The notes under the pieces: model-generated
Databases searched by the model: none
Told to the model about the DNA's origin: nothing
The model's input: only the letters and a program-made list of their open reading frames with translations
Shown: positions 1-12,253 of the stretch, piece by piece
Numbering within the stretch: the first letter of the stretch is position 1
Layout of the letters: each line of letters begins with the position of its first letter
From: Chimonanthus salicifolius
Lineage: Eukaryota; Streptophyta; Magnoliopsida; Laurales; Calycanthaceae
Assembly: GCA_013350335.1 (NCBI GenBank)
Contig: CM023534.1
Coordinates: forward strand, 4,030,001-4,094,000
Direction of reading: 5' to 3'
Length of the DNA: 64,000 nt
Translations under genes and position numbers: made by a program

Positions 1-140
1 ATCTTTGGGACATGTGCAAGCCTCCCTACTCACATACACTGGATAACACTACAGAGAGTGGCCCTTTTGGGTAGAGTGGAAATCAAATTCACGACTCACG
101 CTTCCTAAGGGTTCCTGACCATCACTCCAATCCCTTTGGG
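1..140 (-). repeat. SINE-like dispersed repeat, copy 1 (cut by window edge)
   Basis: Read on the minus strand, this stretch matches the layout of the copy at 15,413-15,605. It has a head like GAGTGATGGTCAGGAACCC, a middle with CCACTCTACCC and TTATCCAGTGTATGTG, then GGGAGGCTTGCACATGTCCC. The head resembles the tRNA-type A/B promoter boxes of plant SINEs, and the tail motif is shared by at least five other copies here. The 3' end lies outside the window. Family assignment (Au-SINE-like) is inference from layout only. Confidence 0.5.
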
Positions 141-1547
141 TTTATCTATTTAGACATATATTATCTATTTTCAAATATAGGAGTGGTTTTACAATTCTCA
201 AGAATATAATTTTACCCTGTACACTTTGGATAGGTAGTTCATGTTGAAGTGCAATGGAAAAAAAACTGAATCTGAATTAGATTTTCTTTACCTGATTCTA
301 ATTAATTAACTTTAAGTTGGGTTGATTTGCTTATTTATTTTTTTCAGAATTTTCTATTGGATTCAAGTCATGTTACATCACACTTGTTTAGGGTCAAGTT
401 ACAGTAACTAAATCTCCCACATTTAATTTGGGTTAAGATACTTTTGCATGACTGTAATCTGTATCAGGTTTAAGTCAAACCGGGCTGACCATATTTCAAT
501 TCGGTTCAATCAGGTTCGAGTCAATGCAACCCAAGTAGCTGCATACACACAACTATACAAGAGAGTTTGCATTCAATTCTTCTTTTTCTTGAAGTGTCCA
601 CACTTTCCACCAATATTCATGTGCCATTGTATTAATATTAGTATTTAGGTAGGTTGACAGCTTCTGTCTTTTTTTCTTTAATTAAAAAAATAAGTGTCTA
701 TTGTTTACTAATAAATATAATGTATTTAAACAATTTGAACATTAAATAGACAATTCCTCTTTATTATTGTTTAATATAAGGATAATGTATTTAAATAATA
801 AAGATACAATTTTTCATTTGTATCTTTTGTTTAAAGGAAAATATGATGAGATTAATTTAAACTTTTAAGAAGATTGCCTTAATTGATAATATGAAATTTG
901 TGATTAATTTTCTATATTTGTGGAATTAGTCTCAGTTTCAAATGTAATGTGGGCATATCCATACTATTCTCATATTATCAAAATATATGAGCTAGAATTA
1001 ACCTAACAGTAAATTATAATAGATGCTAAAAGAGTCTACTTTAACTATGTATTTTAATTTTTATTTAGTTTAAATTAGATGGCTTTTGTATATTTAGTGG
1101 AATATATTTTAATTTTCATATAAAAAATAATTAATTGATTTTGTAAAGTTTAATAAATTTTAAAGCGTTATAAAATTTTATTTATTTTAACTTGAGTTAT
1201 GAGAAACTTGTAATAAAAATATAAAGAGAATAAGACTATTAAAATAACCAAGTATAATATAAAGAGAGAATAAAGAAAAGGGCAAAAGGACGAAAGGAAG
1301 ATGCGGTTTCTCGGCTTTGATTGCTCCATGCTTTTCTTCTGTTCTCTGTTTATGAAATCTTACTTTATCAATATGAAGATAATATGAATAGGAAGAGGCT
1401 TTAAGCAACATGGATTCCTAAAATTTTAGACTTTTTTTTAATCAATCAAGCACTTAGACTTGTGGGTTTTTTTTAATCAAATTATATAAATCTATAATGC
1501 CCACTTCAAGATTTATAAAGACGACCATAGTTTAAATATTAGATAAT

Positions 1548-2388
1548 TAATATTAGCCGATATATCGGTCAAGATATCACCGATACTATATAATATTGGT
1601 GAAAATGGTTTTTTAAAAATAAAGGTCAATATTGGTGAAAAAATAATTTAAAAAAAATATTTTCTGTTTTGTAAATTCTAGAATTTTTTAAATTTTAAAA
1701 AAAGGTTGGTATCGGCCTGATTTTTCTATTTTTTAAATTCCATATTTAAAAAAAAATGATATCGACCTGATATTGTTATTCAAATCACAAACAATTCCAT
1801 CCCTCTTAGCAACACAACAGCTCCTCAGTATAACATTCTGAGAATTTCTACCAACAACGCAACGAAACCATTAAAGGATGAAAATATTCATTGACTACCA
1901 AGTTCAAAAAAAAAAGGCCTCCATTGGTTGGGAAGAATACAATGTGGACATTTTATAAACAAAAGGTATGTGACATTTTCGACATCCAGTGGTTGTATTA
2001 AATAAAACATTAAAAAAAGATTAAATTTCATATAAATTTTTCGGTGTAGGTTCGAATATTTTCTCTTTTGGATTTTCGCAGGCAAGTGTGATGATGGTCA
2101 TTTGAGTGAGAGATCTCTTGTTGTGGTTGGGAGAGTGGAGTGTGTAGAATTCTCTACTCATTTTTGTTATTCTTAATTATTTTTTACAAATATTTGAAAT
2201 TCTCGAGCTTGTAATTTAAAAACAAGATTTGAATATCTAAATGGCTGATATTTAAATAAAAAATTACATATTCATGACATCTATAATTCTTCATTTTCTG
2301 TAATTTTTCTAAAAAATTTGAAATAAAAAATTAAAAATAAAAATCAGAGGGAGAGAGATAAATATCGACCGATATATCAGCCTATATT
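1548..2388. mobile_element. Possible non-autonomous TIR element (GATATATCGG ends)
   Basis: The left end reads TATTAGCCGATATATCGGTC. The right end, reverse-complemented, reads TATAGGCTGATATATCGGTC, giving an imperfect inverted repeat about 840 bp apart. Internally there are several short repeats of the type ATATTGGTGAAAA and TATCGGCCTGAT. No convincing target-site duplication was found and the motif is itself palindromic, so the element is tentative. Confidence 0.3.
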
Positions 2389-2800
2389 TTTGGAGGACAT
2401 TATCTGCTTTTAAGAATTGAGGTATTTTCATTTGTTTTATGTATGGGATCTGATGATTTAATATCCATATAATTATACCTATAAATGAGGAATTTTTTTA
2501 ATGCACGCGGGTGTATATGCATCCCTCTTTCTTATTATTATGATATTGATAATAAATGCTCATTTCAAATAAGAGTTTTTCTATTTTAAAAAGGTTTTTC
2601 CATTAATTGGTTGTATATATTGTTCATGCATTCATATAAATTCTAGTATTTATTAGATGATTAGACATATTTTTACTAGTATAAAAGTGGAAAAAAAATG
2701 TTTTTCCATCATTCCATATGCTAAAGAATTGATGTATACATTAATATTAAAAAAAAAATGATGGGTGGAGCCATTTTTTTATTTGATGGTGTAAAATAAC

Positions 2801-3175
2801 TAGGGTTGCAACTCGGGTCAGGCGGCCCGGGTTTCTTAAAACCCAACCGAACCGAAGTTGATATATATAGAACCCGACCCGACTCGACCCGACCTGAATT
2901 CTAGAACCCGACCCAATCTGACCCGAATTCTAGAACCCGACCCGACCCGAGTTCTAACCCGAATCAACTCGAATTCTGATCCGACCCGCATTCTGAACCC
3001 ATTTTAGCCTAATTTTAGCTGGGTCAGGTCAGGTTGGACTGGGTCAAGTTGAGTTTTATCTTCTCAACCTGAGAAATCATGCGGATTTTTATCTTCTCGA
3101 CCTGACCCGACCCGCATCATTTCTCGGGTAGGGTCATGCGGGTCAGGCCTAAACCCGACCCGAGTTGCAGCCCTA
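2801..3175. mobile_element. hAT-type MITE with CCCGACCCGA-rich interior
   Basis: The element starts TAGGGTTGCAACTCGGGTC. Its other end, reverse-complemented, is TAGGGCTGCAACTCGGGTC, so the terminal inverted repeats differ at one position in 19. It is flanked by an exact 8-bp duplication AAAATAAC (2,793-2,800 and 3,176-3,183). An 8-bp target duplication and YAGGG termini are hallmarks of the hAT superfamily. The interior is not coding and consists largely of degenerate CCCGACC / GGGTCAGG runs in both orientations. A second, diverged member lies at 43,681-44,011. Confidence 0.85.
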
Positions 3176-4099
3176 AAAATAACCATCTAAATATATTTAA
3201 TTAAATTAATCAAAATTTTAAGTGAACGTATGATCTAAATGAAAGTCTAATCTTTCTTTAGTAAGACTATGCTTTCTTTTTAAAAGAATCTCACACTTTA
3301 AATGATGGAGTATAACTACGTGATTAAAAGTATAATAAATTTTGTCTATAAGACTAGTAAAAGTTTACTAAGTACTTATCTTTGATAATGAAACTTGTAA
3401 ACTCATAAAAGTTTGAAATTATATAATTAAAATGATTAATTGATGCTGAATTTTTACATATTTTATATTTATTTAGTCATCTGTTTATTACACTTATCTC
3501 TACGATGTTCCGATTTATTAATAAAAAGACCCATGAATAATGTTTCACTTAAAAAGTTTTTTAAAACAATATTTATATCGTTCTCATTTATTAGTCAAAT
3601 ATATTAGTGATAAATGCTATTGCATTTACCCCAAAAATTTCTATTTACTTATAATATTTACTCTCTTAACTCCAATTAATTTAAATTAACCGTAGATAAA
3701 TCACGCGTATCCTATGACAGCATCCTCCATTACAATTACCTGGAGTCTGTATTCGACGAATTTGGAGTCCAATAGGAGGCCTTTTTTACAGAATTTAAAG
3801 AAATAGTTTTATTTCTTTGGAAATTTCGCATATTAGAGATTTATCCTCCATTAAATTAAAAATTAATATTCAGATTGACTAAAAATGTTAAAAATAATTT
3901 AAATAACATTGAGAGCACTTGCATCTAAGATAACAATCATTCATCGTTAAAATAAAAATAATAAATGGATTAAAATTATTGCTTAAAATCAAACGTCTAA
4001 ACATGGACTGAAGAAAGTAATTTTAAATTAAAAAATCAATCCACAGATTATTACTTAATTTAATAAAATAAAGTTCTAATTTATAATGTATTTTTCCCA

Positions 4100-4268
4100 T
4101 TAGGACCAATTTATAGTAACTATGTGGAAACGATCTTTCCACAGAATCTGAATTCCAGAAAAAAGGAAGCCCTCTTTTTACTGTTTCCACCTTTCAAAAT
4201 CTCTACGTCTCGGATCCACCAAGCGAGCGTTGAAGCTTCGAACTCTCTCTCCTTCTCTCCATTCTCAG
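4100..4268 (+). other. Probable promoter-proximal non-coding first exon of the HPAT gene
   Basis: A pyrimidine-rich leader-like stretch (TCTCTCTCCTTCTCTCC) ends in ATTCTCAG followed by GTACTT, a plausible splice donor at 4,269. Downstream, T-rich sequence ending in TTTTTGCAG (acceptor at 6,919) precedes the HPAT start codon with no other candidate gene between. The transcription start is not determined; TTTATAGTAA near 4,110 is a weak TATA-like candidate. The intron 4,269-6,919 would be a 2.6-kb 5' leader intron. This is inference from sequence layout and needs transcript evidence. Confidence 0.45.
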
Positions 4269-6074
4269 GTACTTCTCCTTCTTCTCTTTCTTCTTCATTT
4301 TGGATGCTTGGAAAGAGAATCTTTTTTGGAAAATTACAAGTTTCAAAAGAAGAAGAAGAAGAGAGAACTGGTTTAACTCGTTTCTGTTTTCAGTAAAAAA
4401 AAAAAAATTCTTATTAGAGTCAGCATTGTTTTGCTGGACTTCCCCATTTCCAGCTTTTCATTTTCCCCACCAATTCCAGGTTTTTCTGTTTCTCATTTCT
4501 TCTTAAATGCTTCTGCCACCAATTTCTCTACTCAGATGTCCAGATCTGATCACAGTCACCACAAAATGGCAGATTCAAATGGTCAACGCTAACCCAAGAA
4601 TTTTCTCAATTTTGAGGGCTTTTTGTTTTGTTAATTTTTTCCCAAAGAATTAACCCCCTTGAATTTTTCTAGAAAGCTTAATTTTCAGTCTTTTATTTCT
4701 TAAAGTGATAATTTTGGTGCCTACAAAATTCATGTCGTTCATGTCTTCTGTTTCGTCAAATTGTAATTTTTGTGTTTCTGCATTCATATGACTGCATTCA
4801 TTTTTATTTTTATTTTTGTTTTCTCCTTATCTGGAAAGATTGTAATTTGGAGTAAGTTTCTTGTTAATCCGATTATTGAAATAATTTCCATTGAAGTGTG
4901 GTTTGAAACTCTGAATATTATGACATTTTCTGGTGTTTGAACATTATAATATTTTAGGTTAGGAATGATATTTTGGATTGTGGGTTAACTGTAAATATGA
5001 TTTTTTTTTTATAGTTTTAAGCACAAAGGTAGAACTCAAAAGGCCTACCTCTGATAGGTGGAACGAGTGGCTTTGATCATGTTGGATTAGATACAATTGC
5101 AGAATCTGGAAATTTCTTCATCACCTAGCATTCAATTCCATGTAGTGTTCTCGGTTTAGCTGCCATCTAATACACTTTGCAGCTGACCCTGGGCCGATCC
5201 TACTAGCTATTTCCAAAGCGCACTCTCCATTTTGTTCCAAATCTAAATCAATGTGGAACTAAGTTATTTTCAATTTTAAGCAGTTAATTCTTTCTACTTA
5301 ACACAGTCCATGTATTCCTTTATATAAATTGATCCCTTGTACACATTACCCACATTATTGTGCATACCCCTATATTGGGCCCACTTTGGATGATTGTGAT
5401 GGATTTGCTGGAAAAGTTTATGCTTAAATATGTGGTGTATACCAAAAATCACGTTCACTGTATCAATCAAGCCATGATTTTGAAGGCTACAGGTTTATGG
5501 ATTAAAAATAATAATTAAAATTGATTAAAATTTTGTGAGCTTAAAAAAAGCATAATTGACCCAACCAACGTCATGTTTGATATGCCCCAAACTAAGCATG
5601 GATTGTTCCAAAGGACCCATCACTATCATACAAAGTAGGTTTGACATAGGGGCTGCTTACAGCAATAACCCACACACGGACACACCGGTGCACAGGGGCT
5701 CATTCTTCTTCTAGTTTTCTCCTATTAATCTTCTAAACAGTTGCCCTTTTTGCCTCACAACTTTTTTCTCCAAAATTCCAACTTATTATTTAGCTGGTTT
5801 CTTATCTCACTTATTAGTATTTTATCACCTGCAAACAATATACACTAGGAAACTTCCTCTTGGATTTTTCTGTAAAGTTGCCAGTAATGTAAATAAAGGG
5901 CCCAAGGCACATCTTTGATGGAGCCAAATTCAAATTAAAAACCTTTTTATCTCACCGCATACAATTCTTACACTTTTTATCACCACTTCATATGTATTCT
6001 ATATATCTCAGTATATTTGCTCGGGATGCATGCTCTCTTCAGTGCTGCCAAATTAGCTGTTATGCCACCCTATT

Positions 6075-6245
6075 GTAGGGCTTCTCTTGGCCAATAAAAG
6101 AGGTCTTGAGTTCAATTCCCACTCCCCTAAAGGGTCACTCCTAGTTAGTTTTACCCGGTGTGTGTGGATAGGGAGGTTTGCACATGCCCCAAGGATTAGT
6201 CAGGTGCTCTAAGAGACCTGGACACGTTGGTCTTCGAAAAAGAAA
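6075..6245 (+). repeat. SINE-like dispersed repeat, copy 2 (in the HPAT leader intron)
   Basis: It contains a B-box-like GAGTTCAATTCCCACTCC, then AAGGGTCAC, GTTTTACCCGGTGTGTGTGG, GGAGGTTTGCACATGCCCC, and AGGATTAGTCAGGTGCTC. It ends GACACGTTGGTCTTCGAAAA. This is the cleanest copy of the family and defines its 3' half. Confidence 0.6.
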
Positions 6246-6919
6246 ACTGTATAAAATTTTCCTTTTCACCTTAAAAAAAAATTATCTCTTTTTTTCTTTC
6301 TAAACTTCTCCATGAGTTGTTTCAATGGGACAAACACCTTATATTGAAGTTTACCTGTCGTAAAGCCAAATTAATTTTTGTGAAAATAGATTTGTATTTT
6401 GGGGTGGCTCATTTACTTTCTTCAAATGTTTCATTATATGACTTTTGAATCTCTCCTTTATAACAATGGAATCAGAATGCTCTTTTGCCATTCTTTAGGC
6501 AATGTTTTGCAACCCAAATTTTATTAAACAAGAGTTAACAAACCAAGACTAGTTTCATTCTTCAAAACCCATACTAATACAGGTAATGCCATCTAATGCT
6601 CTCTCTTTTCTTCATTGCTAAATTGCCTTTACTTGTATTTTGGATATTTTGTCATTCATCTCTTCATTTGCATTTCGTAGTGTAGGATGGAAAGTTCACC
6701 ATAAGGCCTCACTATAAAAAGGGAAATAATTAATAAAATGGAATTTGAACTTGCCAATCATTTGAATGCTTATCAATGAAATGTGGAGATATTGCATAAA
6801 TTGGTTTTAACCAAATATTGTAATGTTCTTTTCCACCCAAATATGGCCTTAAGTGCTCAATATTTGTTTAAACCTTGTTTTTTTTTTTCCTTTATTATCA
6901 CTTTTTTCTTTTTTTGCAG

Positions 6920-7003
6920 ATGTGCTTCATGCATGAAGTTCTGTTTTCAGTGTAAGGATTGTCATGAGTAATGGGTATTTCCACCAGTAACCATTGTCCA
7001 TAA
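6920..7003 (+). promoter_or_regulatory. Cluster of short upstream ORFs before the HPAT start codon
   Basis: If the leader exon begins at the acceptor ending at 6,919, the 141 nt before the main ATG (7,061) hold at least four short ATG-initiated frames ending before it: 6,920-6,955, 6,933-6,971, 6,964-6,990 and 6,971-7,003. None overlaps the main start. Such uORFs usually lower translation of the main frame. The peptides are not recognised as a conserved uORF class. Confidence 0.4.
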
Positions 7004-7060
7004 GATAAATAGGTTTGGTTGTCTGTAAAGAATTTGTTCTGCTCGTGCATTGAATTGCTC

Positions 7061-10000
7061 ATGATTGGAAGAAAGAGTATGGGAAGAGCTTCGCCTCTCT
7101 TTCTGGCCCTCCTGGCACTTGGGTTTTTCTTTGCAACCTATAATTTGTTGACTATGATAATACACAATAGGTCTAGTGCTTCAGGGAGAGGGATGGTCGA
7201 TGGTTTGGATGGATTGTTGTCGTCATCATCTTTTGATCCTGTCATTCAGATGCCTGAACAAAAGAAGAGATTGGAGAATTCCAGATTGCTTTTTCATGTT
7301 GCACTCACGGCAACTGATGCTCCCTATAGCAAATGGCAGTGCCGCATAATGTACTACTGGTATAAGAAGATGAAGGATATGCCTGGATCTGAGATGGGTG
7401 GATTTACAAGGGTTCTTCATTCAGGAGCACCTGACAATCTAATGGATGAGATTCCGACTTTTGTGGTTGATCCTCTCCCAGCAGGCATGGATCGGGTAAG
7501 CATTGTTTCTTTTTTTTTTTTATGTGATAAACATTTGTCAAGGCACTTTCCAAAAAAACTGCTTACTTACACTCGCAGGCCTTTGTGAATGTGTGCTTTG
7601 GATGATATTCTTCCTCACAAATTACAAACTGTAATTATATGTGATGGAGTGATGGACAAAGTCACATTACACTTCTATGTGATATAAAACATTTATATTG
7701 GAGATTTATGCTGCATCTTGGTGTTATGAACACAAGCAAAGTTGGATATGTGGTTTTATTGCAATTAGTGAATCATTCATATAGATTTCTTAACAAAATC
7801 TGAGGTGCAACTTAATTTGTTGTATTGCAATTATTTTGTTGGAATTTGTTAAATGCAGCATTTTCTTTCTTTTCTTTTTGAATGTTCTACATGCTACTTT
7901 TTAATCAAGCTAAATGGCATGCTCTAAAATATTATAAAAATGTTCTAATTTGGATGCTCTCTCTCTGAAACTGTTAAACAGTTTTTTCCTGCTTGTAGTT
8001 TCACTGCCATGCTTTCAAGCTAGTTAGAATTATAATTTTCCGACTCTACTGAGATCTTCTCTTCATGTACAACTTCACTCACAAATACAAATCAAGAACT
8101 AGATTTTGCTACATCTGCTCTGAGCTCTTCACTTCACAGGCAGCTCCATATGCAAAGCATCATGCTTATCGGCATGGTTGCCACATTCAAGCCTTGAAAC
8201 AAGTGAATGCTGTACTCCTCAGATGGCTTCAGACAGTTCGTTGAGTGTGGACATTTGAACTTTAAAGTTAGAAGGATTTTCACTGGCTTTCCATTTATTT
8301 TGCCCCTCTGTTTGTGTCAACTCTATTCTCGGAGCAGCACTTCAACGTGCATTGGGTGCAGAATACACTGTCCATTATCCAAAAACTTGTTTATTGGACA
8401 TACCCAACTCAATCTAATGGTCATTTGTGTTTATTTCTCCTTTTTCCTTTCTGTTTAAATTTGCCACTGTTTATTTTCATTTTAACCATCAATTTGGTGG
8501 TAAAGTAATGATTACCATTTCAGTTGAGTTTCAGTTGTACTCATTTGCCGAAAGAATATATCTGTTCTGATGGCTTGGACAAATGAAGAAAGTGGAAGAG
8601 ATTGGCTAGAAAATGAGATATCCTTGTCTCTGGATTTGCCAGCATGAGCAAAGTAAAAGGATCACCAAAAAATAGAAATATAATAGATAAGAAGATTGTT
8701 GGTTGTACAAACTGTGTTAGATATCATAGAATTTAAGTGGTTTTCTTTGTGAATCATATTCAAATTCTGGATCTGGTAATATTTGGAATATTTTCTTTTA
8801 TTGCTAAGCAGTATATTATAACTGTTTTATTGTTATGTCTTTGTACAATTGCTGGGAGATGCTCTAACTAACACCTGTTATTGTACCTTCTGCATCATCC
8901 TTTGGTTCCTCTAATGCAATTGAAAGATGCCTTTTATTGCCTCTAAAATAATAAATGTAGTGGTAGCTGTTATTTCAATTATTATTACCATTAAGTTTAT
9001 TTTCTTTTCTCTTGATGGTTTTACAGGGTTACATTGTCCTGAATAGACCATGGGCCTTCGTGCAATGGCTGGAAAAAGCCACCATCAAAGAAGAGTGAGT
9101 TAACTTATAATATCCTACATGTTATTTTCATTTTCTCCTCAGTTAAATCTGAAAGTTTTGACTCCAAAAAAAAGGGATAAGTAAATCTGCAAGTTCCTTT
9201 TCTTTTACTGGACTATACAGGTATATTCTAATGGCAGAACCAGATCATGTTTTTGTGAATCCTCTTCCCAACCTAGCACGTGGAGATTATCCGGCAGGGT
9301 TTCCTTTCTTTTACATTAAGCCTGTAGAGAATGAGAAAATAATACGGAAGTTCTACCCAGAAGAGAAGGGCCCTGTTACTGATATTGACCCCATAGGCAA
9401 CTCACCAGTCATCATCAAGAAGGTAGAAGTGGTGGAATGGCTCTGCATAAAATTTTTTGTTTATGAGATGGTTTTTGGTTCAGTAACTTGAGTGCCTAAT
9501 GTGCTGTTTTGTATAAAGAAAGTGTGTGCAACTGGGTCTAGTCCTCCTTTTCCTGAGATGGTGTTTCTTTCTCATATATGGTCTTAAGTTTTAACTAAGG
9601 CTCTTCTTTCAGTCGCAGCTGGAGAAAATTGCCCCTACATGGATGAATGTTTCGCTAAGAATGAAAGATGACCCAGAAACTGATAAAGCATTTGGATGGG
9701 TGTTAGAAATGTGAGTATTAGATTTTGTTTTCCTTTCACTCTGGCTCCTTCTTGTGGGTGTTTGTGTTACTGATTCATTCTGGGTGTCTCTTTGTTGTTT
9801 CTCTGTTGAATAGGTATGCATATGCAGTTGCATCAGCATTGCACGGTGTGCAGCATATTCTTCGCAAAGATTTTATGATACAGGTGGTGCCCTATTTTCT
9901 TTCCAGTTTTACATTCATTCTTCTTTGAGATATTTGCTGATACTCTTTCTAGACGGTGGGCTTAAGCATCCTTTAAATGTTTGATTTTTCAGCCCCCTTG

Positions 10001-12213
10001 GGATCTTAAGATTGGGAAGACATTTATCATCCACTATACTTACGGGTGTGACTATAATTTAAAGGTAATCATCACATTATTTCATACTCAAGTGAGTATA
10101 TTGTTGAGTACATCTATTGGAAGGTTTTCTGCACTTTCCATCTTAGAGTATGAACATCGTTCTTGTTTATTTAAATCATTAAAATTTCCCTGATGCAAAC
10201 TACTCGAATTTCTTGGTTTTTAGTGGTTCTGTATTTATGCATTGAAGTTGGTGTTATCAGGGTGAGCTAACATATGGGAAAATTGGTGAATGGCGCTTTG
10301 ACAAAAGATCATATCTTCGTGATCCTCCGCCAAGAAACCATCCTTTGCCGCCTCCAGGAGTTCCTGAAAGTGTGGTATGTTGAAGGTCACCTTATTCTTA
10401 AGTTTGATATGATTAAATGTTGTAATTCTTGAGGTCATATGTACAATCAGTCTTTCAATTCTTATTTTTATATTTTTGAAAGAGGTATAATCAGCCATTT
10501 AGATGAAGTGGTGCATATCTGTATATTGTTTGAACCATACATGCCGTCTTCAAGTAGTCCATGTTTAGCTATTATTTGGTATGAGTATCTTGAACATGGA
10601 CATGATTAACTAACTATATGGTATGGACACAGTGATTTCAAGAAGATTGAAGTGTCTGTATAACCATATGTAAACATTAAAAAGGTGTATTTTATAACCG
10701 TGGTTTACATGAAAAGGTTGTATTTATGCGAAGACAACTGCTCTGGAGTTAGCATTGTGCTAAGCACGAGGCCAAAAAATTGAGATTTGAGTTATTTGGC
10801 ATCATCAGTCACCTATCCCATCTAATCTCAGGTTGAAATTTTAATTAGATTTGAATTTTTTTCTTCTATGGATCAATTGCCTATCTGGCACCCATAGGAC
10901 TTATTTTGCAACCTTATTAGTTGCAACAATGAGCACCTCTCATTTTTATTCCAGATTTCATTTCTAAGTGCATTTTGCATTCTAAGGAACCCTAGGTACT
11001 ATTATTGTCTTCCCCCCCACCCCTCCACCCCCTCCCTTGCTTCTAGTTAACTTGCTCATAGTTCTCTTCTTAGTTTTGTTTGTTTTGTGCAGGATATCTG
11101 ATTATTGGATTTAGTCAATTGTCCCAGTTATTTTCGTTGAGTAACTTTAGAAGAAACAACTACATTAGGAGACCTTGAAAATAGCCCTGATACATTTGAA
11201 AGTAAGGGAGTCATTTAAGTGGAATTAGCCCCTATTCAAAAATTTGAGAGGCTACATGTAAAAGGTACAAGGAGGAGAGTGAGGCTATTAAAAGCCTAAA
11301 AAGGATGTCATAATTATATCAGGCAGGGTAACTTAAATATGAGGGTTTGTTTGGCAACCATCAGATGCTGAGAATGTCAGATAAAATCTTGTGGATAAAA
11401 ATACTGTCAAAATGAAATAATGCTATTTGGCAACTAACGAAATCTGACAGATAAAAATATTACTATTTGGTTGAAAATCTTATCAAATTAAATTTAAGCC
11501 ATCATTAGTTTTAATAAGTTTTAATTTAATCTTTTACAATAATTAAATTATAGAAAAGAAAATAGGACATTCATATTTAGCCCCAAGTCACACCAATGAA
11601 ATTGAGAACTTGAGAACAAAAATCCAAATTCAACTGTCTATTGCTTAAATAGAAATTGAACTAAGTGGTAAGTAAACATTTGTATGTAACATACAATTAT
11701 TTGAATGGAAATTAAGAAATGGAAAACAAATATGCAAATTCAGCATTGATGTTAACCCTCATTCACCCAATCAAAATCTAGACTGTTTGAGAGCAAACAT
11801 ATGAACAGTTCACAGCTAGACTTAGCGCCACCAACTTAAACGAAATTTTCCAAATTTCATGGCAAACATTCAATTATTTATTCCATAGTCATTAAAATTC
11901 CATAATGATAACCAAAGAAAAATTAAATAAATAAGCAAGCATCCAAATTTAATTCACATTCATTTAAAATAAAATTCTGAAAATTTAGTTAGTAAATATC
12001 CAAAAGTATTTAAATATTTACGTAAGCTTAAGAAAAAAGCAGAATTTATAAAATCTGAAAAAACAAAAATCACATTTTAAGTAAATCTTTGAAATTTTGG
12101 TGAGTAAATATTCACATTTAACCCATCAGTAAAAGGATATTTAAATATTCATATAATCTTAAGAAAAGGTAAATTTTATAAAAGGTCGAAAAACAAAAAT
12201 AATAAAAAACCAC

Positions 12214-12253
<40 letters not shown>

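Larger units (their letters stand above)
141..4090. other. AT-rich intergenic region
   Basis: No credible gene is visible. Short open frames have low complexity and no recognisable domain. The region holds a possible large TIR element (1,548-2,388) and one clear hAT-type MITE (2,801-3,175). The rest is AT-rich sequence with long A and T runs. Confidence 0.6.
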
